Shown: positions 27,091 through 39,458, numbered from the stretch's first letter. The stretch is DNA of 64,000 nt from Bacillus spizizenii TU-B-10 (GCF_000227465.1 NC_016047.1:3390857-3454856); one strand, 5' to 3'. The notes: a model not told the origin generated them from the sequence alone. Made by a program: numbers and translations.

Positions 27091-30000
27091 GCCAAGCTAC
27101 CATTCATCTTTTGATATCGTTGTGCATATAAAGAATGTCTGCAAAGTGTAAGAATTTTATTTTCTAGTTCTCTGTCGGTTCCGAATAAACGATTGCAATG
27201 CAGGTGGATGACACTTCCTATACGTGAATAAACCGCATCTTTGTTATCAAATGCCGTTTTGATTAAACCTGCATAATGAGCTGCAGCCATTTTTCTTACT
27301 TTCAAAATGTCATGCAACATTCTGCCATCACTTGTTTTCTTGAGATTATCCCAATCTCTATCAGAATTGCACATTTCAATATACATTTCTCTATCCTTTT
27401 TAAATTCAGTACGATACTCGTTCTGCAGAGAATTTCTCTCTAAAAAAGTTAACTGCTCTTCAAACGTAAGCTCGAACTGTTCTAAAAACTGTATAACAGA
27501 AACCATGCCTGCAATTTCCTTGCTTATCTCAATATCCTTCATCCGGTGCATTCTGATTATCGTTTCAACAGCTTTGCTGTCTTCACAGAAAAGCTGTTCT
27601 GCAGCTTCCATTAGGCTTAGCCCGCCATATCGCTCTACCTCCCGCTCGTATTGGGTGATAACAGACTCTGAAACCAGCCCTTTTTCTCTTAAGCTTTTCA
27701 GCCAATTCAATAATTGGGGAAACAAGCTGTACAGCACTTCGGCTTTCCCATTAAATCTAAGTCTTATATGAGGCTTTGGATCCCGATACCTCATAAAGAA
27801 ATGTCTGACTGGATATTGATCAGAAATCTGGTTATAAAAATCTGCTATTTCAAAAGCAATTAGCTCTTCTTCTCTTGTTTGTTTACAATAAAGCTTAATA
27901 AACAGCCAATCTTCAAATGGCATTTTTATTCTGTCGGTTCCACTTTCCTCTATTGCGTTAAGAACCGGTAAATACAATGGTTTTTCTGGTTGTTTTCTGA
28001 GCAGCGGAACGACGATTTCTCCCGAATAGACATTTTGGTTTCTATCCATTAACGCATCTACATCACGCTCAGCAGCCACAAGTTGCAATGGCTGGTTATG
28101 GTCCGTTTTTTTCAGTTCCCAGAAAAAAACGTCCAAAGTACGATCATTCTCTATATCAATTAATAACCGATTATCTGCGTTAACGATATAAAATGTTTGC
28201 GGCAGTTCATAAGTACGATGAAATTCAAAAAAAGCAGATTTCACCTCTTCTATTGATGAATTCGAGTGCATGCTTAAATCACTTTTGTATATTAGCCATT
28301 GTTCACACGATAAGATTATTTCTTTATATTTGATTTCAGGAATATACTTGAAATCACTATAGATGCCAAACCACGGGAAATCATTCCATTTTCTTTTACC
28401 GTCTCTTGAAATCTCTAATAAAAATCGTACAGCGTTGGTCATTAATAAAGGATTAAACATATGATTTGATTCAAAAGACAGAATTTCGCCAGTTGTTTTA
28501 TGTCTAGCATAAAAGATATGGTCTTTATTGATTCCAATTAGAACATCTTCAGCTTTGACAGAATCATGGAGATGCAGAGCACTGTTCGTAAAAAGAGACA
28601 TCTCTTTTTCTCGGTAGCTAACATTTCTTGTTACATTTCCAGACCTAGTTTGATTAGGCACAATACTCAGTTCACAAACTTTCGCATTACTCTCTGTTAA
28701 CTCTTTCTCCTTGTTATGTAAGGTCTTTATGATGTCACTGATTGAATCAGACATATGAGAAAATCTTCCAAATGTTTTCCCTGCGCGGGTAGATCCGACG
28801 TTGGGGCCTAAATAAAGCATAACTCTGCCATTACGTAATTTAACAAAGAAATTGAGTTCAAATGATAATGGAATTTCTTCATCAGCAATTTCAGAGTTGC
28901 AAATTCTATGGAATGTTTCGTCGTCTAATTGAATTGGAGCTTTCTTTCTAACTGATTCAAAGTACTTTCTCATGAAAAATTGTTTCATTTCCGGTGAAAA
29001 TTGCTCCGCAAATGATGTTTCTTCGAAGAATTCATTAGCAGGATTCGTGTAGGTAGCAGGCGCACCGATACCAGTGTTGGAACAAAGCATTTCTAAAAGC
29101 GGAACTTCTCTTTCATATCCATAGCGTTCCAAAAACACATTTTTGTACTTTTCTAAGTGGTCTAATTTCTTCGCAGAGGGAGAAGCCATATAAGTGAACA
29201 TGCTTGCCAATTCACTTATGGCAAGAGATGTTTCATTATCTAGTTGAATGGAGGAGTCTGCTAATCCAGCGTCTACTTGCAGAGGAGATGATGCCTTTAT
29301 GAATTTATTCATTGTTTCAATCAGATTTAAATACTGATGCTCTCCCTCTCCAATAGTGATCCGATTATATGCATCTATCTGATATTGAATGTTCTTACAA
29401 GCCTGAATGAGCTCATCTGGAATATGGCTGCTTTCTGCTTGAGCAATTAAATACTGAAATTGATCTGAAACAGTCATCGGCGGCCGTAAGTTAGATATAA
29501 GGAACTCTTTGTCAATCAGGTCTGCTACGTACTGATTAATTTTATTGATTGGAGTATTTGGATAGTTATCTATCAAACAACGGATAATCTCTTGATATGC
29601 AGCAGATTCACCACAAAGTTCATTTATCAAATAGAAAACCGATGTCGCACGAACACTAACTTCTTCAGATTTTCCATCTGTGCTGTACAACAAGTAAGCC
29701 CGGTCACCTTTAATATAACAAGCGGAATTTAATGTAAAAGAAAGTCGGTCAGTGTATTCGTTTTCCAGTTTTCTAATTAATTGATAGAGCCACTCAAAAT
29801 CAACACGAGCCTTTTTGTAAAATGAATGTTGATTAAAAGATAATTGGTTTTTATCGGAAAAAGACCCTATACCGACTGAAGAAAAAAGGCCAAAAGGTGT
29901 TGTTCTTGTTGCTCTTCTTGTTGCATACTTCAAAATTGCCTGCTGAAAGTTCCGCTTTTTTTTCCCTTTTAATTTATCCGGCGCTTGCAGGAAAGTATTT

Positions 30001-30173
30001 ATTGTTTCATATAGTGTCTTGCTAGATACCAGTATTTGTTCCCGAAATAATGAATCGTTGCAAAGGTCATGTAATAACTGATCGATATCCTGCGAGTTCC
30101 CATTTTTTAGGTCATGATGTACTAAAGGAACCCGAATCATATAATGATCTGTAGGTGTATATAAGGATTTCAT
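27081..30173 (-). CDS. spaB: spaB, lantibiotic dehydratase
   Basis: A 1030-residue class I LanB enzyme. The large N-terminal part is the tRNA-Glu-dependent glutamylation domain, with the conserved RATRTTPFGLFSSVG segment near residue 85. The C-terminal part (about 740-1020) is the SpaB_C elimination domain, containing MRYRDPKPHIRLRF. It dehydrates Ser and Thr in the SpaS core. Length equals that of subtilin SpaB. It is the first gene of spaBTC, with a SpaR-type promoter 120 bases upstream. The gene is AT-rich compared with the flanking opu genes. Start ATG 30173 follows a GGGGGG run. Confidence 0.96.
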   Translation of the reverse strand: MKSLYTPTDHYMIRVPLVHHDLKNGNSQDIDQLLHDLCNDSLFREQILVSSKTLYETINTFLQAPDKLKGKKKRNFQQAILKYATRRATRTTPFGLFSSVGIGSFSDKNQLSFNQHSFYKKARVDFEWLYQLIRKLENEYTDRLSFTLNSACYIKGDRAYLLYSTDGKSEEVSVRATSVFYLINELCGESAAYQEIIRCLIDNYPNTPINKINQYVADLIDKEFLISNLRPPMTVSDQFQYLIAQAESSHIPDELIQACKNIQYQIDAYNRITIGEGEHQYLNLIETMNKFIKASSPLQVDAGLADSSIQLDNETSLAISELASMFTYMASPSAKKLDHLEKYKNVFLERYGYEREVPLLEMLCSNTGIGAPATYTNPANEFFEETSFAEQFSPEMKQFFMRKYFESVRKKAPIQLDDETFHRICNSEIADEEIPLSFELNFFVKLRNGRVMLYLGPNVGSTRAGKTFGRFSHMSDSISDIIKTLHNKEKELTESNAKVCELSIVPNQTRSGNVTRNVSYREKEMSLFTNSALHLHDSVKAEDVLIGINKDHIFYARHKTTGEILSFESNHMFNPLLMTNAVRFLLEISRDGKRKWNDFPWFGIYSDFKYIPEIKYKEIILSCEQWLIYKSDLSMHSNSSIEEVKSAFFEFHRTYELPQTFYIVNADNRLLIDIENDRTLDVFFWELKKTDHNQPLQLVAAERDVDALMDRNQNVYSGEIVVPLLRKQPEKPLYLPVLNAIEESGTDRIKMPFEDWLFIKLYCKQTREEELIAFEIADFYNQISDQYPVRHFFMRYRDPKPHIRLRFNGKAEVLYSLFPQLLNWLKSLREKGLVSESVITQYEREVERYGGLSLMEAAEQLFCEDSKAVETIIRMHRMKDIEISKEIAGMVSVIQFLEQFELTFEEQLTFLERNSLQNEYRTEFKKDREMYIEMCNSDRDWDNLKKTSDGRMLHDILKVRKMAAAHYAGLIKTAFDNKDAVYSRIGSVIHLHCNRLFGTDRELENKILTLCRHSLYAQRYQKMNGSLAWK

Positions 30174-30291
30174 ATTAGTCTATTGCCCCCCATATTTATC
30201 CACTTCATATAATAACAACAATTCTACGTCCCTCTGCAGAGTCCTCCATTTTATTCTATTTAAACCAAAATTGTTACAATATTCTATTTGT

Positions 30292-30323
30292 ACTATACAT
30301 TCTAAAAATCAAAAAAATATCAA
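30292..30323 (-). promoter_or_regulatory. spaB promoter with spa-box
   Basis: On the minus strand two TTGAT pentamers (30319-30323 and 30308-30312) are six bases apart, and ten bases on is the -10 TATAGT (30292-30297). This is the same geometry as before spaS and spaI. The resulting leader is about 110 bases. Confidence 0.9.
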
Positions 30324-30344
30324 GATCCACCCAATAAATACCAT

Positions 30345-30379
30345 AAAAAAGGACTCTTTTCCCTCTCAGAAAAGAATCC
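30345..30379 (-). terminator. opuB operon terminator
   Basis: Stem GGATTCTTTTC / GGAAAAGAGTCC with a 6-7 base loop, followed by TTTTTT on the minus strand, after opuBD. It separates opuB from the spaB promoter and marks the other edge of the lantibiotic island. Confidence 0.88.
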
Positions 30380-30392
30380 ATTTTGCTTAACT

Positions 30393-31064
30393 CTATACAC
30401 TTATTAACTTTTTTCTATTTTTTTGTTTCACTGGATTCAACAACCTTTCAATCCAGGCCATTATCAGATCTGCTCCTATGGCCATCACCGCAGTCGGGAT
30501 CGCGCCAGCGAGAATAATCGCAGTTCCGTTTGTCGCATTTGAGCCACGGACGATCATATCCCCGAGCCCCCCGGCGCCGACAAATGTACCGATTGCTGTA
30601 ATCCCGATGGCAATGACGAGAGCCGTGCGCAAGCCTGCCATAATGACAGAAAGCGCGAGCGGAAGCTCAACCATCCGGAGCACCTGGAATTTCGTCATGC
30701 CCATTGCGTTTCCCGATTCTAAGTAGGCGTGTTCAATGCTGACAATGCCTGTATACGTGTTTCGGATAATCGGCAGGAGGGAATACAGAAATAATGATAC
30801 AATCACGGTGTTTGCGCCGAGCCCCATGACAAGCATTAAAACGGCCAGCATCGCGAGCGCAGGGATTGTCTGGATGACATTTGTTACGGCGAACACCCAG
30901 GCTGATAAGCGGCGATAATGCGCAATGAGGATTCCGACCGGAACCCCGACGACAGCAGCAAACAATACGCCGTAAACCGACATGAGAAAGTGGCGGCCGA
31001 ATTCATCCATGACGTAGCTGCCGTTCTGCGCGTAATATGTCATTAACTGATCAAGCACGTTCAT
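30393..31064 (-). CDS. opuBD: opuBD, choline ABC transporter permease
   Basis: 223 residues with about five membrane helices and the binding-protein-dependent permease motif (GNAMGMTKFQVLRMVELPLALSVIMAGLRTA, the EAA loop). With OpuBB it forms the membrane channel of the OpuB importer, which takes up choline for conversion to glycine betaine under osmotic stress. The ATG at 31064 has AAAGGAGG. It is the last gene of opuBA-BB-BC-BD and closely resembles opuCD. Confidence 0.95.
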   Translation of the reverse strand: MNVLDQLMTYYAQNGSYVMDEFGRHFLMSVYGVLFAAVVGVPVGILIAHYRRLSAWVFAVTNVIQTIPALAMLAVLMLVMGLGANTVIVSLFLYSLLPIIRNTYTGIVSIEHAYLESGNAMGMTKFQVLRMVELPLALSVIMAGLRTALVIAIGITAIGTFVGAGGLGDMIVRGSNATNGTAIILAGAIPTAVMAIGADLIMAWIERLLNPVKQKNRKKLISV

Positions 31065-31080
31065 TGGCTTCGTCCTCCTT

Positions 31081-32666
<1,586 letters not shown>

Positions 32667-32680
32667 GACTTATCGCCTCC

Positions 32681-33826
32681 CTATGACAATACCGCGAGCT
32701 GCTTTTCTTCTCCCCAGAGGGAGTCATACACGATGTCGACCAGACTTGCTCTAGTCACAATTCCGATTAAGCGCCGATTTTCATCCACAACAGGGACATA
32801 TTTGACACCCCGTTTTAAAATTTTACGGACCGTGTCGCGCAGCAATGTGCCGCCCAATACTGTGTAAAGATCTTCATGCAGAACCTCTCCTACGAGATTG
32901 GCTTTTTTCCTGCATTGATCAATGATTTCAACATCCACATAGCCTTGGAGAACGTGCTCGTCATCAACGACAAGCAATGAATCAACACGCTCCTGCCTCA
33001 TCAGCTGAATCGCTTCAGAAAGCGTTTTATCCGCGGTAATCGTTACAGGCTGCGTGTTCATAATCTGGTCAACCCGTTCCACATCCGGGCTGGATGACTG
33101 AATCAGCCGCTCCTTGCCGATAAATTCCTCAACAAATTCGTCTGCTGGATTTCTCAAAATATCATCGGGCGTTCCAACTTGAACGATTTCTCCCGCTTTT
33201 AAAATCACAATCCGGTCTGCCAGCTTAATCGCTTCATCCATATCGTGGGTAACAAATACGATGGTTTTATGTAAGGTTTTTTGCAGTTTTTTAAATTCTT
33301 CCTGAAGGGAATCCCTCGTAATCGGGTCGAGTGCCCCAAACGGTTCATCCATTAAGATAAGCGGCGGCTCCGCGGCAAGTGCCCGTAATACACCAATTCG
33401 CTGCTGCTGTCCCCCGCTTAATTCATGAGGGTAACGGTCTAAATATTCTGGCCCCATATCGACCAATTTCAGAAGCTCACGCGCCCGTTCTTTCCGCTGC
33501 TGCTCCGGCCATTTCAGCAGTTTAGGGACAAGAGAAATGTTCTGCTGAATGGTCATATGGGGAAACAGGCCGATCTGCTGAATGACATAGCCGATCTTAC
33601 GCCTAAGCTCTACAGGGTCCTGTTCCATGATGTTTTCGCCGTCAATGAAAATCTTGCCGGCGGAAGGCTCAATTAATCGGTTAATCATTTTCATTGTTGT
33701 CGTTTTCCCGCAGCCGCTCGGACCGATAAAACAGATAAATTCGCCTTTTGCAATCTTAAGATTCACGTTGTTCACGGCTTTTTTGCCGCCCTTGTATGTT
33801 TTCGAGACATTTTCTAATGTCAGCAA
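32681..33826 (-). CDS. opuBA: opuBA, choline ABC transporter ATPase
   Basis: 381 residues. An ABC domain with Walker [10 protein letters not shown] (about residue 37), signature [10 protein letters not shown] and Walker [14 protein letters not shown], then two CBS domains (about 250-370) that may sense ionic strength or nucleotides. The start is a TTG at 33826 with GGAGGT at seven bases. First gene of the opuB operon; its promoter shares a 24-base block with that of opuC. Confidence 0.95.
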   Translation of the reverse strand: MLTLENVSKTYKGGKKAVNNVNLKIAKGEFICFIGPSGCGKTTTMKMINRLIEPSAGKIFIDGENIMEQDPVELRRKIGYVIQQIGLFPHMTIQQNISLVPKLLKWPEQQRKERARELLKLVDMGPEYLDRYPHELSGGQQQRIGVLRALAAEPPLILMDEPFGALDPITRDSLQEEFKKLQKTLHKTIVFVTHDMDEAIKLADRIVILKAGEIVQVGTPDDILRNPADEFVEEFIGKERLIQSSSPDVERVDQIMNTQPVTITADKTLSEAIQLMRQERVDSLLVVDDEHVLQGYVDVEIIDQCRKKANLVGEVLHEDLYTVLGGTLLRDTVRKILKRGVKYVPVVDENRRLIGIVTRASLVDIVYDSLWGEEKQLAVLS

Positions 33827-33902
33827 ACATCGCACCTCCAAAATTAAGTTTATTCAATTCGTTCAGTTTATATTTAATTTTTCAGACAATTGAATGCTTC
33901 CC

Positions 33903-33940
33903 ATTATAGAATAAAGTTTATAAAATAAAAAGTTTACAAT
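33903..33940 (-). promoter_or_regulatory. opuB promoter and block shared with opuC
   Basis: On the minus strand the -10 TATAAT is at 33903-33908. A TTTTTA in -35 position lies 17 bases above it. The 24 bases at 33917-33940 are identical to 38176-38199 before opuCA, unlike the rest of the two upstream regions, so they probably hold the operator for the GbsR-type regulators. Confidence 0.7.
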
Positions 33941-34110
33941 TTGTTCATATTGTTTATAAAGTATGTGTAAGCGCTGATTTACCCGCATTGACCTGTGATG
34001 ATCTCCTTATTGCTCCAATTTCCTGCCAAATTCTCTTGTTGCAGCATTTCCGCCGTATCAAAAATGTGGTATATTGACATCGGAATTGTTAGCTGAAAGG
34101 ATTGAAACCG

Positions 34111-34644
34111 TTGGAGAAAGATCCGTTAACGATCATTGAACAAGCTGAGGACCATTTAATAGAAAGAATCGCAGAAAACATGCATGCATTTGGAATGCCC
34201 TCTACCGTCGGACGTGTGCTGGGCATTATTTATATGAATCGAAAACCGATGACGCTGACCGAATTGTCTGAAGCGACCGGCATGAGCAAAACACGCATGA
34301 GCCAGGTTGTGCGGGAAATGCTAGATGCCAATATTGCCGAAAAAGTGTTCGAAAAGGGCGTGAGAAAAGATTTATATGAGGTTGAGCAGGACTACTACCA
34401 AACGTTTATCACGCTGTTTACAGCCACTTGGAGCAAAGTCGTCAGCAAAAACAAAATGATGCATAAAAAACTCAATCGGGAACTGCTCAGCGTCTTGGAT
34501 GAAGAGCTTACCCCTGAAGCGGAAGAAAAAGTGAATGAGCTTCTGAAGGAATTAAAAGAATGGCTCGATTATTATAATTGGCTCGGGCGATTGATTGAGT
34601 TTTTTGAAAGCGAAGAGATTTTTAAATATGTGCCGAAGCCGTAA
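34111..34644 (+). CDS. yvaV: yvaV, GbsR/OpcR-type regulator
   Basis: 177 residues of the GbsR family with a MarR-like winged helix (MTLTELSEATGMSKTRMSQVVREMLDANIAEKV) and a helical tail. It is a close paralogue of OpcR at the opuC locus. It is divergent from opuBA and so probably controls opuB. The start is a TTG at 34111 with AAAGGA nine bases before; a TTG at 34102 would add three residues but overlaps that site. An extended -10 (TGGTATATT) is present about 35 bases upstream, also found before opcR. Confidence 0.87.
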   Translation: MEKDPLTIIEQAEDHLIERIAENMHAFGMPSTVGRVLGIIYMNRKPMTLTELSEATGMSKTRMSQVVREMLDANIAEKVFEKGVRKDLYEVEQDYYQTFITLFTATWSKVVSKNKMMHKKLNRELLSVLDEELTPEAEEKVNELLKELKEWLDYYNWLGRLIEFFESEEIFKYVPKP

Positions 34645-34676
34645 AAAAACGCCCTGTCATTCACAAGGCGTTTTTT
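34644..34676. terminator. bidirectional terminator between yvaV and opuCD
   Basis: Stem AAAAAACGCC / GGCGTTTTTT with a 13-base loop. It serves both convergent genes. These 33 bases are the only sequence between them, where strain 168 carries the sdp operon as I recall. Confidence 0.9.
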
Positions 34677-34677
34677 C

Positions 34678-35346
34678 TTATGCGGCGCTGGCCAGATTTT
34701 TCTTCTTTTTAATCGGGCTTAACGCGCGTTCAAGCCCGCCCATGACCAAATCGGCAATCACCGCCATCAGAGCTGTGGGGATCGCGCCCGCTAATATTAT
34801 CGCTGTTCCGTTTGTTGCGTTTGATCCCCTGACGATGATATCCCCCAGTCCGCCTGCACCGACAAATGTTCCGATGGCCGTAATGCCGATCGCAATGACA
34901 AGCGCTGTGCGAAGGCCCGCCATAATGACAGAAAGTGCAAGCGGAAGCTCGACCATCCGCAGCACTTGAAATTTTGTCATTCCCATCGCTTTTCCGGATT
35001 CAAGATAAGCGTGTTCAATGCTGATAATGCCTGTATACGTGTTTCTGATAATCGGCAGAAGTGAATACAGAAATAATGACAATATCACCGTATTAGCGCC
35101 CAGCCCCATGACAAGCATCAGCACAGCGAGCATGGCGAGAGCCGGGATGGTCTGAATGACGTTCGTCACCGCAAAAATCCACCCGCTTAATGTTCTGTAT
35201 CTGGCGATCAGAATGCCGAGCGGAATTCCAACAATGGCGGCAAATAAAACGCCGTACACCGACATCAGAAAATGGCGGTAAAACTCCTGCAGCACGTAAC
35301 CGCCGTTTTGCGAATAGTAAGTGCCAAGCTGCTCTAGTACTTCCAT
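34678..35346 (-). CDS. opuCD: opuCD, compatible-solute ABC transporter permease
   Basis: 222 residues, about five membrane helices and the EAA loop (GKAMGMTKFQVLRMVELPLALSVIMAGLRTA) that is nearly identical to that of OpuBD. It works with OpuCB as the channel of OpuC, which imports glycine betaine, carnitine and many related osmoprotectants. The ATG at 35346 has AGAGGCGG. Last gene of opuCA-CB-CC-CD; it ends convergently with yvaV. Confidence 0.95.
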   Translation of the reverse strand: MEVLEQLGTYYSQNGGYVLQEFYRHFLMSVYGVLFAAIVGIPLGILIARYRTLSGWIFAVTNVIQTIPALAMLAVLMLVMGLGANTVILSLFLYSLLPIIRNTYTGIISIEHAYLESGKAMGMTKFQVLRMVELPLALSVIMAGLRTALVIAIGITAIGTFVGAGGLGDIIVRGSNATNGTAIILAGAIPTALMAVIADLVMGGLERALSPIKKKKNLASAA

Positions 35347-35363
35347 ATGATCCGCCTCTTTTC

Positions 35364-36948
<1,585 letters not shown>

Positions 36949-36970
36949 CTTAAAAGAGCTCCTCCCCTGA

Positions 36971-38110
36971 TCAGATCGTCATAAGCTGGTCTTCCTCACC
37001 CCATATAGAGTCGTATACGATATCAACAAGGCTCGCTCTCGTCACAATTCCTGCTAAATGGTTCTGTTCATCCACCACAGGAACATACTTGATTCCCTGC
37101 TTCAAGATTTTTCGGACCGTATCGCGAAGAAGCGCCCCTTTTTGTACGGTATATATATCAGAGCGGTATACATCGCCAACGACGCTCGCTTTTTTGCGGT
37201 TTTGATCAATCATTTCCACATCAACATAGCCCTTCAGCACATTTTGCCGGTCTACAACGAGCAGCGAATCGACACGTTTTTCTCTCATCAGCTGAATCGC
37301 CTGAGAAAGCGTTTTGTCCGCTGTGACCGTGACAGGCGTTCTGTTCATCATCTGCTCAACCCGCTCAATTTCAGGCCTTGTCTGGATCAGGCGCTCTTTC
37401 CCGATAAATTCTTCCACAAATTCATTCGCCGGGTTCCGGAGAATCTCATCAGGTGTACCGACTTGAACGATTTCTCCCGCTTTTAAAATCACAATCCGGT
37501 CAGCAAGCTTAATGGCTTCATCCATATCGTGGGTTACAAACACAATGGTTTTGTTTAGTGTTCTTTGCAGTTTTTTAAATTCTTCCTGAAGGGAATCACG
37601 CGTAATCGGATCAAGCGCTCCGAACGGTTCATCCATTAAAATGAGAGGGGGTTCCGCAGCCAGTGCACGCAGCACGCCGATTCTTTGCTGCTGTCCGCCA
37701 CTGAGCTCATGGGGATAACGGTCTAAATATTCCGGGCCCATATCCACGAGCTTTAACAGCTCTCTCGCCCGTTCTTTCCGTTTTTCTTCAGGCCATTTCA
37801 GCAGTTTTGGTACGAGTGAGATATTCTGCTGAATGGTCATGTGAGGGAACAAACCAATCTGCTGAATCACATAGCCGATTTTTCTCCTCAGCTCAACCGG
37901 GTCCTGTTCCATAATATTTTCTCCGTCGATAAAGATCCTTCCCGACGATGGTTCTATCAGTCTGTTAATCATCTTCATCGTCGTCGTTTTTCCGCAGCCG
38001 CTCGGGCCGATAAAACAGATAAACTCACCCTTGGCAATATCTAAATCAATGCTGTTCACAGCTTTTTTTCCGCCCTTATATACTTTTGACACTTGTTCCA
38101 ATTTCAGCAA
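36971..38110 (-). CDS. opuCA: opuCA, compatible-solute ABC transporter ATPase
   Basis: 379 residues: ABC domain (Walker [10 protein letters not shown], signature [10 protein letters not shown], Walker [14 protein letters not shown]) followed by two CBS domains, of which the second ends in [19 protein letters not shown]. The start is a TTG at 38110, with GGAGGT at seven bases, the same arrangement as opuBA; an upstream GTG at 38119 is inside the ribosome site. First gene of the opuC operon. Confidence 0.95.
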   Translation of the reverse strand: MLKLEQVSKVYKGGKKAVNSIDLDIAKGEFICFIGPSGCGKTTTMKMINRLIEPSSGRIFIDGENIMEQDPVELRRKIGYVIQQIGLFPHMTIQQNISLVPKLLKWPEEKRKERARELLKLVDMGPEYLDRYPHELSGGQQQRIGVLRALAAEPPLILMDEPFGALDPITRDSLQEEFKKLQRTLNKTIVFVTHDMDEAIKLADRIVILKAGEIVQVGTPDEILRNPANEFVEEFIGKERLIQTRPEIERVEQMMNRTPVTVTADKTLSQAIQLMREKRVDSLLVVDRQNVLKGYVDVEMIDQNRKKASVVGDVYRSDIYTVQKGALLRDTVRKILKQGIKYVPVVDEQNHLAGIVTRASLVDIVYDSIWGEEDQLMTI

Positions 38111-38161
38111 TCCGTGCACCTCCGCAGGTTTCCTTTGATTTTTCTGAAAAGTATAATCTTT

Positions 38162-38199
38162 ATTATAGTTTGAACTTTATAAAATAAAAAGTTTACAAT
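38162..38199 (-). promoter_or_regulatory. opuC promoter and block shared with opuB
   Basis: TATAAT on the minus strand at 38162-38167 and a TTTTTA 17 bases above it. The bases 38176-38199 equal 33917-33940 at the opuB promoter. The same spacing to the -10 is kept in both. Confidence 0.7.
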
Positions 38200-38373
38200 G
38201 TGTTGAAATTATATGTTATTTACAGATTATTTATTGTTATGACCAAAACGGAAAGGGTGTTCTTACAATTACGCCGGATACCTCCCTCTTCCTCTGCATT
38301 CAGCTATTTTCAACAACTGGCAGAAATATGATATATTGACACCATCAATTGCCATTTGAAGGGATGATCAGCT

Positions 38374-38931
38374 GTGGAAAAAACTGCTCTCGACATCATT
38401 GAACATGCTGAAGAGCATCTCATTGAGAAGATTGCCGATAATATGCATACGTTTGGAATGCCTTCAACTGTCGGGCGTGTGCTTGGAATTATTTATATGA
38501 ATCGAAAACCGATGACATTAAGCGAGCTCTCTGAGGCAACGGGCATGAGCAAAACACGGATGAGCCAAGTTGTCCGTGAAATGATCGATGCCAATATTGC
38601 CGAAAAGGTGTTTGAAAAAGGCGTACGAAAAGACCTTTATGACGTCGAGCAGGATTATTATCAAACCTTCATTTCTTTATTTGCGGCGAATTGGACAAAG
38701 GTCGTGAGCAAAAACAAAGTGCTGTATAAAAAATTAAACCGGGAGCTGACTGATCTTTTACAAAGGGACGGGCTTACCCCCGAAGCGGAAGAGAAAGTCA
38801 ATCAGCTGCTGAATGAACTAAGAGAATGGCTTCATTACTATGACTGGCTGAGCAGATTGATTGAATTTTTTGAGAGTGAGGAAGTCTTTCAATACGTGCC
38901 GAAAACAAAAGAAAGCAGCTCCCTGAAGTAA
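38374..38931 (+). CDS. opcR: opcR (yvbF), GbsR-type repressor of opuC
   Basis: 185 residues, a paralogue of YvaV along its full length with the same winged helix (MTLSELSEATGMSKTRMSQVVREMIDANIAEKV). OpcR is reported to repress opuB and opuC. It starts with a GTG at 38374 after AAGGGATGAT and is divergent from opuCA. An extended -10 (TGATATATT) sits about 45 bases upstream. Its stop lies inside its own terminator stem. Confidence 0.9.
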   Translation: MEKTALDIIEHAEEHLIEKIADNMHTFGMPSTVGRVLGIIYMNRKPMTLSELSEATGMSKTRMSQVVREMIDANIAEKVFEKGVRKDLYDVEQDYYQTFISLFAANWTKVVSKNKVLYKKLNRELTDLLQRDGLTPEAEEKVNQLLNELREWLHYYDWLSRLIEFFESEEVFQYVPKTKESSSLK

Positions 38932-38945
38932 GGGAACTGCTTTTT
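38915..38945. terminator. opcR terminator
   Basis: Stem GCAGCTCCCT / AGGGAACTGC (one mismatch) with a 6-base loop, followed by TTTTT. It also lies downstream of the yvbG remnant on the other strand. Confidence 0.85.
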
Positions 38946-38950
38946 GCATT

Positions 38951-39058
38951 ATGACGTTAAGATCGGAAACATGCCTTTCAGCCCGGCACCAATCATTCCG
39001 ACCGCAACGACCGCCAAGATTAATCCCATCAGTCTGGTAATGACGTTCATCTCGGTTT
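38951..39058 (-). pseudogene. yvbG: yvbG remnant (C-terminal end of a MarC-family protein)
   Basis: The minus strand reads MNVITRLMGLILAVVAVGMIGAGLKGMFPILTS and a stop, about 33 residues; this is one hydrophobic helix and the tail typical of the end of a MarC-family membrane protein. The rest of the roughly 210-residue gene is missing. Upstream, the sequence passes straight into yvbH coding sequence on the opposite strand, so promoter and first five-sixths of yvbG are lost. Confidence 0.75.
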
Positions 39059-39315
39059 TAAAGTTAAAAGACCTATATAAAGCACTGCTTCGCATCGCCA
39101 AAACAATCTATGAAAATGATATTTTAATCAATCAAGCGGAACAAAGCTTAGATAAAGCCGTGACTATTCTTCATCACACCCGTCCTGAACACGTCAACAT
39201 TGTTTCTCAATATAAAGAACTGGCCGAAATCAGATTCACTTGGCTGACATCCGTTCGCTCGCAGTATCATCTTAAGGATTTTGGAGATGTATTTGAAAAA
39301 TATTTAATAACTAGC
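39059..39315 (+). pseudogene. yvbH: yvbH remnant (C-terminal oligomerisation region)
   Basis: The plus strand encodes KLKDLYKALLRIAKTIYEN... to DVFEKYL, which I recognise as the C-terminal region of the YvbH family (normally about 200 residues with an N-terminal PH-like domain). The N-terminal half and promoter are gone. The frame also runs past the expected end into a terminator, which suggests a small shift near the stop. It is not likely to make a useful protein. Confidence 0.75.
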
Positions 39316-39317
39316 AT

Positions 39318-39357
39318 AAAAAAAGACACAGCTGGTATTGGGCTCGTGTCTTTTTTG
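39318..39357 (+). terminator. terminator of former yvbH
   Basis: Stem AAAGACAC / GTGTCTTT around a 17-base loop and TTTT after it. Left over from the intact gene. Confidence 0.7.
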
Positions 39358-39458
39358 TGTGGTATTTTTGTATGAATATTGGTTACTTTACAACTTTTTT
39401 CTTTTATAATAAAACTAGTAGTCTATTTTCCCTATATTACAGCTAAAGGAGTAATTTT

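Noticed and set aside
38944..39375. A 143-codon open frame on the plus strand as a new gene
   Set aside because: It joins yvbG antisense, part of yvbH and a terminator; it has no ribosome site and is explained by a deletion scar.
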